The position numbers and the translations under genes are program-made. Shown piece by piece: positions 1 through 12,003 of a DNA stretch of 64,000 bases. The DNA is from Panax quinquefolius (Eukaryota; Streptophyta; Magnoliopsida; Apiales; Araliaceae), in contig CM035166.1 in assembly GCA_020205615.1 (NCBI GenBank), positions 80,157,135 through 80,221,134 of the forward strand, written 5' to 3'. How positions within the stretch are numbered: the stretch's first letter is position 1; each line of letters opens with the position of its first letter. The notes beneath the pieces were generated by a model. That model searched no databases and was not told the DNA's origin. It saw only the letters and a program-made list of their open reading frames with translations.

Positions 1-229
1 TCCTCAATCCTGTCCACCTGATGTAACTCCTCCTGAGTCACTAGATTTCTATCAACAGGGTTGTCAGACCTATAAAGAGGAGGATCTATGCTGGCAAAAC
101 CAAATGGGTCGTCTGAGGGGCCAGCGCCTGAGCTGGAATGAACAAATGACTCCGCCTCTGCTGGATTTTTGCCCAAATGCCGGATAAATATATGTGCTTG
201 GTCCAACTGCCGAGTCAAACTATCAATCT

Positions 230-1557
230 GGGTCATATGAGTCGGAGCTCAGACACAAGCTACCCAGTCCATCATCATCAAAGATCCTAGAACCATATCC
301 CCCATAAACTGTGTGGTGCGGGACTGGGTTCCAATAGTGCGAGGGGACCACCACCGCTGGAACGTCTCCTGAGTATATGGGCCCTCTGATAATGCAAAAT
401 AGTCAACCCCCAACAATGGGATATCAGTGATGGGTGACTGTGATACGGGCAAATGACGCCTAGCTGGAGGCAAGATCGATATACGGATCTCCCATGTGGT
501 GCTCCTAATAGCACGCTCTCCTAAATAGAGCTCCCAGCCTCCATCTGTGAAGAAAGGAAATCTCCTGGTGCAAATCAAATACTCGACTCCAGTCAGGTGT
601 CCATCCTCAAAGCCGATGGTTAAATGTTCCCCTGAGTAGGGAATCCATGTGATGGCGTCAGCTGTCAGCAACTCCAGATGCATACGGAAGTGAGTGAATC
701 CCTCAGCTACAGGGACCTCCGGTAAAATAGAATGGTGTCATCGTCGTCCTCGTGGATAGGTATCTAAACCTAACACACTCACAAGACACAAGCATGGGAG
801 CCTCTCATAGGTCCAAAATTGTCAACACAATGGCAAAACATCTGCTATCAGTAAACACTCTTAACCTATAAATGGGAAAAGATAAGAGAAATACTCACCA
901 GCAGAAATGGGTAAAATCCTAGCCAAGCCTCATTAAACCCACAGTGAGCGCACGCGCGATGCCCCAGAGGAAATAGGCAAAGGTGTAAGAGCCCCAATCA
1001 TACTCTCCTATACGGTCCACATCGTGTGTGGCGCTGACCAAAGCGAAAGATACCGTGGAAGAGTTATCTGCTATGAAGCAGCCTCAAATGATCATCAGGA
1101 ACAATCGCCGCAAAACGCGATCCCTGACCCTGACCCTGACATCATCAGGCATGGGCTCACTCAAAAGCCCACTCATAGCATCTACGCTCAAAGGACCTGA
1201 ACGGACAGTCATGCCTTCGAGCGCCTCTGCCGGAACTCCTAACAAGGACCTGACGGCAGTAGGGGTAATGTTCGCCATGCAAGGCACTGGCTCCCCTCCA
1301 AACTCCATACCTGTGATAAATTGCCAATCCATAGGCGTCATCATCACTTCGCAATCCAGCAGATGGAGTGACTGAGTCTGATGAAACCATCGCTCAGACA
1401 ATGCCCTGAGGTAACCCCAGGGACAACGATGGGAGAGGATGGAGAAGAAAGCCCCGAATCCCCACTCATGCACTATTTCTTTATAGTCAGGATGAAGTGC
1501 CTGGTACATGGAGTGAATGTTGAACCAGTTCCCTCGAGGCTGTGTAAAACCAGGAAC
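230..1557 (-). pseudogene. Plant mobile domain (PMD) protein, decayed antisense ORF of a Tat/Ogre-like element
   Basis: Read on the minus strand, a first exon from about 1557 to 899 and a second from about 830 to 250 give a PMD (aminotransferase-like) protein of the MAIL/transposon type. Visible landmarks are WGFGAFFSIL near the start, DWQFITGMEFGGEPVP, RIGEYDWGSYTFAYFLWGI, then TYERLP and LTADAITWIPY in the second exon. A good splice donor (GTGAGT) lies at 898, and an acceptor-like CAG precedes 1557. The frame is broken by a TGA near 1089, a frameshift near 935 and a TGA near 737. PMD proteins act in the nucleus in host genes, but this domain is also known from DNA transposons and from antisense extra ORFs of Tat-lineage Ty3/gypsy elements. 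The LTR-like DNA that follows on the plus strand favours the second reading. Domain call is fairly sure; element assignment is inference. Confidence 0.7.
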
Positions 1558-2640
1558 CTGTATGAAATGCAGATCAACATCAGAACCCTTTAATCCTCAT
1601 CAATAGGAAAGAAGGAAGATCAAAGTCTAACGCCATACCTCGTTAGCATGCAAGTACATCGATGGATGTCCGCTCAAATCACCCAAAGAACTCCTGGGTT
1701 TACCACCGAATACTCTAAGCTCCCTACGAGGGACATGCGCAGCAGAGAGCGGATCCTCAATCGAATATCCTCCTCCTCGCCCTCAACGTCCGCACATCTC
1801 CCTCGACAGATTTAATCACGGCCCCACCAACCGACGAGGTAGGCGTTCGATGAATCTGGGACGAGGCACTTCGGAAGCCCTCCGCCGTATGCCAAAAGTG
1901 GTCCTTTTAGAACTGCTCGGCTGATCCGAATCCATCAATATCTGGACAATAAGTCTCCAAATCACCTCAGAAAGGGTGTGGTATTTCCTTACCTGGAGCT
2001 TTCTAGAATGCATTTATGACTATATGCATGCATGCATTTACTTTAACATATAATAGAGTTAAAATGCATGACTACCCAATGCCTACATTTGGAAAAAAAT
2101 TTGCCATAGTCCCCTTTGAAAATAGGACTATCCACATGCACACAGGCATATCTAGGTGGCCATTCAGTAGCACACCTGCCCCAAAGTCATATACATAATA
2201 TATGCATTAAAAATCAAAATCATCATGCATAAGGCCAACCTCAATACTAGGAGTACTTTGCCTTGCTACCTTTTGCTCATTGGACCTCAAAAAGGACAAA
2301 AAATAGCAGAAAAATGTGCCAATTTGACTGTCTCAAAAGTCAAAAAAATTTCACATCATTATGTTCAGCATGGTTTAATACTAACATTTACTATGTTGAA
2401 TATTTTTTATCAAGTCATTTGTGCATACATAATCACTACTATGTGTTTAGTTGCATTTCATGTGATAACTCACAATCTAACGGATAAAAACTAGAAAAAA
2501 TACATGCATACATTACCAAGATAGTGTAGAACACTTGTACGGTGACAGAATTTGCAGAAAGCAGCCCGAACTCAGAAGATCTGAAGATGGCTCGCGGTTT
2601 TCCCTATGCAAAGCAAGTTGAAAGTGCCTTGTGAAGACCA
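1558..2640. other. Non-coding tract between PMD ORF and LTR-like region
   Basis: No credible gene is visible. The region becomes AT-rich after about 2010 and probably represents the 3' internal non-coding part of the Tat/Ogre-like element. The left LTR border could not be fixed. Confidence 0.35.
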
Positions 2641-2692
2641 ACCTGCAGGATTTATGATCCATGATTGGCCGCAGGCTCATCTGCGGCTGCAG

Positions 2693-2719
2693 CAGGTGCA
2701 CCTGCGACACCCCTATATA
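2693..2719 (+). promoter_or_regulatory. Promoter-like block, upstream copy
   Basis: The perfect 12-bp palindrome CAGGTGCACCTG (E-box-like halves) is followed 9 bp later by TATATA at 2714-2719. The same arrangement recurs at 4948-4980, suggesting a duplicated LTR promoter. Confidence 0.4.
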
Positions 2720-2979
2720 GGTCCCACCCCTCCGGCTCGGTCCAGTTCGAGTTGCAAAGGAGTTCTCACAGACTGGAAAGGTCAAATCGAGAATAAAAAT
2801 GCCACGCGATTGAGCAAAACAGCATACAATCCTGGTCTTCTCAGATAAAACTTTGAGTCTATACATCGCTCATTGGTAGTCACCCGAGCACGAGGTATAC
2901 CCTGCCAATGATCTCATTTACTACAAATCACATCCGACAATACCTCGTACAGGTCCATTGCCGCCAACCCCGGGTCGTT

Positions 2980-3640
2980 ACCCTAAATGCATCCCCGACG
3001 GGGGTTACAACGTATATCCCCGACGGGGGTTACAACGTATGTCCCCGATGGGGGTTACAATGTAGATCCCCGGTGGGGGTTATAACACACGTTCATCCAT
3101 TGACACGTCAATCAACGAAGGTCAAGCAGCCTTGACGTTACTTCAGCCGATGGGAAGTAAACCCATCGAAGCATTGAGAACTGTTCGATAATTGCGTACG
3201 TACTCATAAGTCCCCAGTAGATCCCCGACGGGGATTAAAACGTGAAGTCACGGCATGGGATTACAACGTACATTCAAACCGTTGACACACATACCAACGA
3301 AGGTCAAGCAGCCTTGACATCATTTCAGCTGATAGCGATTAAACCTATCAGAGTTATAGAGCTATTCGAGGTTTTCATACCCAACTGCTCGTATTCCCCA
3401 GCATATCCCCGGCGGGGGTCACAACGCAATGCTCCGTTGATCTACACGACAACGAAGGTCAAGCAACCTTGACAATCTACCCATAGAGTTTCAGCCGTTG
3501 ATTCACGTCAACGAAGGTCAAGCAGCCTTGACAGTATATCCCACAGGATTTTTCAGCTATTGATTCACACGTCGACGAAGGTCAGGCATCCCTGACAACA
3601 TTTGTTGTTGGAAGTAAATCCAACAGGATCTTGACATATT
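2980..3640 (+). repeat. Hairpin-rich degenerate tandem repeats in LTR-like tract
   Basis: Short units recur with variation: CCCCGACGGGG followed by TTACAACG (at least five copies from about 2993 to 3430) and AACGAAGGTCAAGCAGCC running into TTGAC (about six copies from 3110 to 3600). Each unit is self-complementary (CCCC/GGGG, and GTCAAG/CTTGAC). Other small stems include CGATGGG/CCCATCG near 3147-3170. Confidence 0.75.
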
Positions 3641-4947
3641 CTAGCAATACCAACTAGGAAAAGGTCAATGTTATCAAACAGGATAGATGATGGAATATGT
3701 TATACACATCTTCAAACAGATCAAGCTTTATCCCCACGGATCTCTTACATATAAGAGGTACATCTTCAGGATCAAATCGTTATCAAAGACACAGGAATTT
3801 GGTAATAACTCCAACATCAACATCCTAACAGATTTGGATCACACATCAAATCTGGTCATCATTGTCAACCCCCAGTTGAAGCAACAGGGAGCCAGTAATC
3901 ATCCCCAACGTATTGGGCTACAACCCCGTACACACGCATCATACAATTGCATCATGTTGCTATCCATAGTACCATGTTTGTCTTGTTACGTTTCAAGTGT
4001 CTAGGATTCTTTATCCTACCCATGCATTTCCATGCATGAGTATGATAAAGAGGGGAATCAGAGACACTCAAAATTTCTCAGATACCATTACTTAACATTG
4101 CAGGAGGATAGATTCGTCTTTTAAGAGGGAACCCTGAAAGACAATCCAAATCCATACCAGATACTACTGGAAATTTAGCATCAACCCTGGATCGCAATCT
4201 GGGAGTAACAATTCCAACCTCGGATGTAACCCCGAGGCCTACAGATACAATACCGGAACACACACCGGAGAAGACCGATTAATCTTGGAGATGATCCCGA
4301 GGTATCCAGTCTCAGTCCCAACCATGGGAATAGCCATCAACCTTGGTGGTAACCCCAAGGAATGCGGTTTTGGCGATAACCCCGGAAATGCTTGTTTCAA
4401 ATGGAACTAGCTTCAATCTCGGCACTCACAATGAGATACACTATACCAACCCGGTGATAACATCGGGAAGACAGGTACACCTCAAAGATGACAATGAGGA
4501 CCTTCAATAAATTGCAGCAGTCCAATCTTAGCGAAGCCTGAGCAACGTCTGCTTTATCAGCCCAATCCAGCGATAACACCGGTGAGGGGCAACATCGTCA
4601 TCTCATCAACACGATGCCACGTCACATCTCTACGCAACAATGTCCCACAAGACTAACCAATCTCGAGTGACTATTATACGGGGTAACGAATGAAAGTTGA
4701 AGCTTGAAGACTGGAGGGCATCGTCCCATCTTCAATGACTTCGCACAAACTCTAATCACATGTCATCGTACAACTCTCGACAACGGCGGTCCGAAATAGG
4801 TCATGTATACCTCAAACAGATGCCCGGATTGCACTTCTGAAAGTTCGAGTGGACATTACAGTGCCTGAGTGCATGTACTTCGAGACGACCCGACCTGAAA
4901 AACCCGGGCCCACCCGGGTTGCCTCTGGTACACCTACGGCTCAGCCG

Positions 4948-4980
4948 CAGGTACACCTGTGGCAAAAATGCCTATAAATA
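4948..4980 (+). promoter_or_regulatory. Promoter-like block with TATAAATA, downstream copy
   Basis: The palindrome-like CAGGTACACCTG at 4948-4959 lies 13 bp before TATAAATA at 4973-4980. This is the best LTR promoter candidate: a purine-rich leader follows, and the block sits about 2 kb before the LTR end. Confidence 0.5.
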
Positions 4981-5274
4981 GAGGGCTTGGGGTGCTAATT
5001 TTGGAGAGGAAGCCCTGCCCAATTTGTTCTGCACTCACCCCATGCAGTGTACTTTCCCCTTTTAAACACATGTGAGCTCATATATAGCCCTTTTGTACCT
5101 ATAAATGTCTGTGTTTACCCACTCTAAAGATATAGAAGTCTTCTTTGGCAATCAGTTGTAAGTCTTCTCACACACTTTAGAGTCCTTCTCTTCATCTTTG
5201 CACACACCCTTCTTCACGTTGAGAGTCGTGTTGCTTACTTTTGCCCGGACTTCGGTCCATGGTTTCATTTCATC

Positions 5275-5277
5275 AGA

Positions 5278-5324
<47 letters not shown>

Positions 5325-5386
5325 CTAACATTATCGAGTTATGCCTCGATTGAGCCTGAGACTTGATGCCCCGAGCGTTTATTTGC

Positions 5387-5472
<86 letters not shown>

Positions 5473-5527
5473 TATGTGTGTAACTCGCTCGATGAGCCTG
5501 ACTTGATGCCCGAGAGCGTTTATTTGC

Positions 5528-5580
<53 letters not shown>

Positions 5581-5682
5581 CGTGTGTCGAACTCGCTCGA
5601 TGAGCCTGAACTTTGATGCACGAGCGTTTACTCGCTTTTGTATATATATAAGTCTCAGCTCATCGAGCGAGTTCGACATACG

Positions 5683-5735
<53 letters not shown>

Positions 5736-6310
5736 GAACTGTGGTCGATTTCTATTCAATGAGCCTCGGATTTTATATCCAAGTGCGTTTACTACTTTTT
5801 ATATATATATATATTTATATATATGAACTGTTGTCGGACTCTGTTCGATGAGCCTGATTTTATATCCGGTGCGTTTACTCCGCTTTTATATATATATATA
5901 TTTATATATATGAACTGTTGTCGAACTCTGTTTGATGAGCCTGGATTTTACATCCGGTGCGTTTATTATTTATATATATATTTATTGTCCCCATCCGGAG
6001 TTTACTTCATGGTGGTTGATCGCTTTTACTGACTTTTCTTTACGTTTAAATCCGCCTCGAGTTTACTTCGTGGCGCTTGATCGCTTTTATATGACTTTTT
6101 TATTTATATTTTATCCCACCTGAGAGTATCCTTTGTAGTGGTTGGTAGATTTACTGACTTTATTTACGTTTAATTCCCGCTTTGAGTTTCCTCCGTGTAT
6201 TGATTGATAGCTTTTTAATGACTTTTATTTATATTTCGGTCCCCATAGAGGTGCTTCGTGGTTGGTGATCATGTTTGTATATATATATATATACAGCTTT
6301 TATATATATA
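5275..6310 (+). repeat. Compound tandem array of (TA)n tracts and a roughly 60-bp spacer
   Basis: Long (TA)n tracts (5281-5322, 5391-5468, 5533-5578, 5683-5730 and shorter ones) alternate with a conserved spacer containing CTCGATGAGCCTGA and GAGCGTTTA. At least seven spacer copies are visible. The spacer at about 5651-5683 lies in the opposite orientation (CTCATCGAGCGAGTTCGAC). Confidence 0.8.
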
Positions 6311-6962
6311 CCTGCTTACTGCTTTCATACAAATTGCAGTATTATGTTCGCCTAGGAATCATGTGATCACAGATTCATCCCATTGAATCTAGATTCGATT
6401 CCTGTGATGGACATTTTTAGCTATAAGTAGCTTGTAAATTATTATGCGGTGTCTGAATTTCCTCAGATGGTTTTCATACCCACGAGGAAGTCTGCATTAT
6501 TTTGTACATTATTTTTTTCATACGGATGCCTCGCATTCGTAAAATAAAATCAATCAAGCCGCACACTTAACAAAATGGGAGTGTAAAAGGTCTTAATTAC
6601 TATTGAGCATCAGGGTTTGAAAAACCTCTTTTATAAAACATCATTGCCATGTCTTGCTTAAAATTGAATTTTTACATAAATTCAAACCCTATGTATATAG
6701 GTGCGAATGAGGCCTCGCACTACTTCCAAATAACAGCACATTGATCCACACACACACACATTCAGATAACAGTTTCTTGAAAAGAGGCGGTCACCGTGGT
6801 AACACGGATGTCAGGGGGTGCCTAACACCTTCCCCCTGCATAACTAAGTCCCCGGACCCTAATGAATCTCGGTTTCACCGACCCGTATAGCAGTGTCATA
6901 TCACTGGGTCAATGTACAAACCTTTGCTCGATTGTGTTGGTACAACCATTTAAAAAACCAAC

Positions 6963-6972
6963 TGGCGACTCT
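6963..6972 (+). other. Primer-binding-site-like motif (tRNA-Arg type)
   Basis: TGGCGACTCT lies at the right end of the LTR-like tract. A TGGCGACTC motif immediately after the 5' LTR is characteristic of Tat/Ogre retrotransposons. Only the first ten bases match well. Confidence 0.5.
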
Positions 6973-7100
6973 TAACAGTCCATCATCGACATTATACATG
7001 TCGGACCTATTTCACTTATTTTTTCAAATAAATCTCACCTAAAATGAGAACACCAAAGAATAAGTAACGGAAAGGGACATCCAAAAATCCTGACGTCGAC

Positions 7101-8122
7101 AGTTACTATTCACGTATACGGCAGTATTCACGTATTCGGTACTATTTACGAAGTATGATTTTTTTGTGGATTTTTTACCTTTTTGTGTCGGGGTTACTAT
7201 TCACGTATACGACACTATTCACGTATATGGCACTATTCACGAATATGGCACTATTCACAAAAAAAATGAAATTTTCTCTTCTTTGTCCAAGATGTCTATT
7301 ATGGTTACTATCTTTGATTGTATCCATATTTTGATCTTCATTTTTGAATTTTACTCTACTATAATTTATTATGGAGTATTTTTGAACTTGGATTATCTAA
7401 AGTACGAATCCCTAATCTTTGTCCTTTTATCTCACTGAATTCGTTTCTTTAAAATATTTTTCATCATCATTAGTCCTAAATGATGATATAACTGAATATC
7501 TTTGGTCTGTAGTGCAAAGATGAATGATTACCTGATGAATATCTTTGGCCTGTAGTGCAAAGATGAATATTTGGTTCAAGATGTACATTGATTGATGTTA
7601 CAGGGATAAAAAATTGATGAAGGACTTTTAAATTATAGAAGATAGTAGATTTCATTCTCTACTTAACTCTTCTAATGATTGTTATTTTCGCTGCGAATAT
7701 TGATCTAAAACTTGTTGTCCATTATATTTTATCTGATTTTTTGAAGGCTAACGATAATTTGTTGTTCATTATCTTAGTCATAATGTTCTTTACTTGGCTA
7801 GTTGAGCTCACCCTTTTTTTTGTTCTATTTTTCTTCTCAGAAGGCGAAAATATAACGGAAACTAGTCGGGGTGTGGAGTGATGTTTCTTAACAGTTGTTT
7901 GAGCAATCCTCACTATTTTGTAAAATAGTGTGATAATAATTTTAATGAGGACTCCTTTTGAGTTTGAATACTGTCTATTAGACAATATTTGTATTTAAAC
8001 TCACAGTATATGTGTTGTCGTATTTTGCACGACAATTATAATAATGAAGTTGTAGTTGTTTTCCGTACCATATATTTGGCGACTCAGAATGGGTGATGTA
8101 TACCTATTTTGGGGGCGTCACA
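7101..8122 (+). mobile_element. 5'-truncated Tekay-family LTR
   Basis: This stretch is homologous to the right half of the LTR at 10569-13465: repeated ACTATTCACG-type motifs, the TTCATTATCTTAGTCATAATG stretch split between 7760 and 7785, GAGCTCACCC near 7805, and the same end GGGTGATGTATACC...GGGGGCGTCACA at 8122. The left part is missing. It abuts the Tat/Ogre leader, so one element was probably cut by the other or by a deletion. Confidence 0.8.
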
Positions 8123-8543
8123 CTTTTGTATACTTTTAATATATAAAATTGAAAGATTATTAGATTTAAGATTAAAATTTTGTTACACAATTAAATTATT
8201 TATTATATTTTTTAGTGCATATATTATAAATAATAATCCACTGTTTATGATAACAACTTTCAGAAAATATATTATACAAAAATTTCAAGTTCTGACAATA
8301 TTATTTTATCTAAGAATTAGAATACATATATATTATAATATATTTATTACATGGCTTCCCGATCATTCAATTATTGGCTCCATGATTTCTTTTTTTTTTC
8401 CTTCGCAAAAAATGAAATTCACACTCTTGTGTGAACGTGTGATTCAATACCATATTGATTGTTTTACTACTATATATATATAAGACAAAATGCTCATATT
8501 GATTGTTTTGCTACTATCCACAAACAATATATTATTGTTTTAC

Positions 8544-8597
<54 letters not shown>

Positions 8598-9060
8598 CCT
8601 CCTTTTACTAAATCATGCAAGATAATTAATAATAAGACAAAAGCTTTAAATATATATACATACATAATTTTCACAATTGATCTGAGAGTTTCATGATTTT
8701 ATCTCACCTTTATTAAATAAATTTCTTTCATCTTTATATTGGAAACTTTTGAACTGTCGCTTTCTCCCTTGCTAATTTAATGTGCATATTTCCTCTTTCC
8801 TCGATTACACGTACCGCGAGACAGATTAGGTCTTTAGTTATTTGTTTAGTTATTAATATATCTTGTTAATTCTCTTAATTATAATATGATTTAATTTTAT
8901 CCACATATAAATTAAATCCAATTAGTTTCAAGGCCCAAATTTTACCAAATTAATTTATCTCTCACATATTAAAACATATTAGCACATATAAAATAAATAA
9001 TTAGTTTGACCTAATAAAAGACAAAGTCTAATTAAATTATTTAAAATATAAATTTAAATG

Positions 9061-9134
<74 letters not shown>
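9061..9134 (+). repeat. (ATT)n microsatellite
   Basis: An uninterrupted trinucleotide run of about 24 units. Confidence 0.95.
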
Positions 9135-9194
9135 CTGGGTATTACACCGCGAATTTCTAGGTTCCCTCTTTACTGGCGATCCAAATTTCCACAT

Positions 9195-9513
9195 TTGTGT
9201 TTAATATTTGGAAGTCTTTAGAGGTGAGGTCAGACTTTGGATATGAGTTGATAGTTATAATTCTTATTCTAAAGTCTGTCAAACTCTACCATTTGATAGA
9301 TATCTAAAAAATCTATGACTTTTTGAATACCATAATACTTTTATAGACTTAGTAAAAATCTTAATTCAATACCACCTAACTTTTAAAGATATTAAAAAAG
9401 TTGTAATTGAATACCAGTAAACTTTTATAAACTCTTTAAATGTCTTGATTGAATACAACAAAACTTTTAAAATCTTTAAAAGTCTTTAAAAATCTTAATT
9501 GAATACACTCCCC
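9195..9513. repeat. Dispersed repeat, copy 1 (Tourist/PIF-like MITE candidate)
   Basis: It is similar over most of its length to 33541-33830: shared TCAGACTTTGGATA, CCGTTTGATAG-like stretches, and repeated AAAGTCTTAATTGAATA at the end. The terminus in the opposite sense (TATTCAATTAAGACTTTTAA) resembles the GGGTGTATTCAATT ends of some PIF/Harbinger MITEs. Confidence 0.55.
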
Positions 9514-10300
9514 CCCCCCCTCCCCCCCCTTAGTTGAGCCACTTGTACAATTTAAAAAAAGCCAAAAATACATAGTTTTAGTTCACTTTAATAGTACGAT
9601 CACACACCGATCTTACGATTCTATGCGATCCTAGGCATATTTGCAATCATACTCTGATCCGGATCAATTTCCTTCTATGAGATCGCGATTCTATGCTATC
9701 CTACGATTCGGATCGAGATTTTATCACTGGATAAGACAAGAAAAGAGATTGTGATCTAGTTCATGCCATAATATATACATAATATTCCATCTGTTCCATA
9801 TAAAATAGTCTCATTTGAAAAGAATTAGATATATCGTTCCGCAAAAAGGGTTCTCTTTTTTTTTATGATTGTATAAAATGACATAATATTCTCAAATATA
9901 ATAATAAAAATTTTACGGATATGTCACCACTATTAAACTAAACACTCGATATATTTAAGGATAAAATCAAAGAAAAATATATCTTTAAAGTTGCAAATTT
10001 TTTATTATATTTCGTTTCATGATTCGCTAATATTTAGTTTACTAGTGGTGCTCTGATACTGTAATTAACTGATAATGTAATTGGGATGATTAATGACTTG
10101 TATCAATTCATATCACTAATTAATAAGAAATTAAAAAATGGACATTTTATTTTGGGTGCAAGTGAGACTTTTTTTTAAGTGAAAGGAAAGAAATAATAAT
10201 TAGATAAAAAAAATAGTATATTTTTTAAAGTAGGGATTTGAACCTTCCCAAGTGAAGAATCTCCTTCCACAAGAAAGCTGAGAAGATGGCAGTTATAATG

Positions 10301-10493
10301 GGATCAGGATCCTCTATGAAGATTTTTCTGTAACGGATCTTATGAGGGTTTTGTTGTGGGATTGACAACACATCAAAAAGGAGATCCAATGGCTCACAAA
10401 TATTTTTTTTTGTCTGTGTATCAAAACGACGTCGTTTTGATAAAAAAAAATTTAAAAGTTGACAAAAAATTAGAAGCCACCAAACGCCGTTTA
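10301..10493 (+). repeat. Left TIR of MULE
   Basis: About 193 bp, matching the right TIR in inverse orientation. It includes the palindrome AAAACGACGTCGTTTT near 10424-10440 and GCCACCAAACGC near the inner end. Confidence 0.88.
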
Positions 10494-11384
10494 TTTGCAC
10501 ATATAATTATTTTAAATTTCTTGATTATTCTGTATATGATTTTTTTATATATTTAATAACTTAGCTTGTGTAAGACCCCAACTTTTATGAATAAAAAATA
10601 ATTTTTTCGAAATATATTTTTGAATATTATGGTGTGGATTTGATATAATGTTATAGTTGTGGGTAATATTTACAAATTTTGCAAAGTAAGCAAGTGGTTA
10701 TATAATATTTGATTGGTTGGGGAATATTCATTTTAACAGAGAATATTCGTACGACGGCACAATCATTGGTGGACCCCACAATAGAAGTATTGTCGTAGTT
10801 AGAAAACGACATAATTATCTTTTTATAAAAATAACGGCGGAGGTGTTACCGTTAAAACTGTTGAACTACCCTAAGTAGTAAAAAATAAAGAATATGCGTG
10901 GTTGCATAGTAGCACACGGTATTGATTATTGATGCTTACGTGATAAGTCACTCAGTTATACTCAATTATTGCTACAGTAATTGCTGCATCATATCTCTCA
11001 TACTATTGATTCAATTATTGTCACAATATCATCTGCATAATATGATATATTATTAAATCAATAATTGAGACGGCAAAGTTATTCATATTATTTGTAATAT
11101 TGACAAGGTCTAGAAGTTCTATCAAGAAGAGGTTTGGTTACCTAATTACGCGAAAATAAGGAGAACTCCTTATCGAAAAGTTCCCACTTTTCTGGGAACG
11201 ACCTGGTTGTTAAATATTGTGAATTATAATATTAATGATGAATAAGTTCGTGTTGATTAAAGATGAAATTGATAGTTCCATTGTGTGGAAATTATTAGTG
11301 TTAGTAGAAATCGGTATTTATTTCGATAATAATTGATGTCTGGAGGTTATATTGACCAATCAGGTATTCGGGACACTTTTTGTG

Positions 11385-11530
11385 TCAGAGTACTATTCAC
11401 GGGTTACTATTCACCCGGTTACTATTCACTCTAGTATTGTTCACTAGGGTATTTGGGACACTTTTCGTGTCAGAGTACTATTCACAGGGTACTATTCTTG
11501 AAGTACTATTCACGGGGTACTATTCGCCCG
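11385..11530 (+). promoter_or_regulatory. Repeated TACTATTCAC motif array upstream of LTR TATA box
   Basis: TACTATTCAC(G/C/A)-type units recur about eight times with spacings of about 12-20 bp, some 290-430 bp upstream of the TATA box. The same array occurs in the solo LTR (39413-39500, opposite strand) and in the truncated LTR (7105-7260). Conservation in three copies suggests a functional LTR element, which is inference. Confidence 0.55.
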
Positions 11531-11814
11531 AAAAATATATTTCTTTTCGGTCCAAATTATTTTTTAGTACAATATTATTCCATAAGAAGATGTGATAATT
11601 TTTCAGACAGTTGGTTGAAATTATAATAGTAAATCAATATGGATCGTTGGTTTAAAGTTTTAATAGTAACTTGTCCCTTCAGTTTTCCAAGAGTTACTTG
11701 TCCCTTCGATTTTACAAGAGTTAATTGCCCCTTCGCAAATAGTAGTTGTCTCTTCAATATTACCAGTAGTCATTTTGACCCTTCGTTAAGACCAAGAGTT
11801 ACTTTCTGTTCTTC

Positions 11815-11823
11815 TATAAATAG
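11815..11823 (+). promoter_or_regulatory. LTR TATA box
   Basis: TATAAATAG precedes a leader beginning AAGCTCATTCC. It is the only good TATA box in this LTR, and it lies in the part missing from the 3' LTR. Confidence 0.6.
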
Positions 11824-12003
11824 AAGCTCATTCCTTCATTATTTCTTACGAATTCACTTAAACTCTAGAGAGAGAAACTATAGAGAAAAATAAGAAAAGT
11901 ATTCTGCTACTTCACTACTCCAGTATTCAGTTTTTCTAAGGTAAGGGATATTATTTGTTGTACTCATAAGGGGTATTATTTCTTTCGTATTCATGAAGAG
12001 AGC

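Larger units (their letters stand above)
2641..6962 (+). mobile_element. Long LTR-like tract of a Tat/Ogre-type Ty3/gypsy element
   Basis: A tract of more than 4 kb has LTR hallmarks: two promoter-like blocks (2693-2719 and 4948-4980), a hairpin-rich repeat array, a TA-rich repeat array, and a right end at about 6962 followed directly by TGGCGACTCT, the primer-site motif typical of Tat/Ogre elements (tRNA-Arg type). The stretch 6790-6860, with runs such as GGGGGTGCCTAACACCTTCC, is of a kind I associate with Tat/Ogre LTR ends. The length fits the very long LTRs of this lineage. The left boundary is approximate, because no partner LTR is in the window. Confidence 0.5.
8123..10291. other. AT-rich intergenic DNA with microsatellites
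   Basis: No gene seen. It holds a (TA)n tract at 8547-8595, an (ATT)n tract at about 9061-9134, a C-rich run at about 9508-9530, and a dispersed repeat at 9195-9513. Confidence 0.6.

Noticed and set aside
2016..2494. Short plus-strand open frames (60-89 residues)
   Set aside because: No domain, no homology recognised, AT-rich codon use typical of chance frames.
5152..5826. Open frames made of repeated Ile-Tyr
   Set aside because: They are translations of (TA)n microsatellites.
7675..7985. Open frames on both strands (68 and 87 residues)
   Set aside because: They lie wholly in the truncated Tekay LTR and have no recognisable domain.
9590..9760. GATC- and CGATTCTATG-rich stretch that looks internally repetitive
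   Set aside because: Too degenerate to define a unit, end or duplication.
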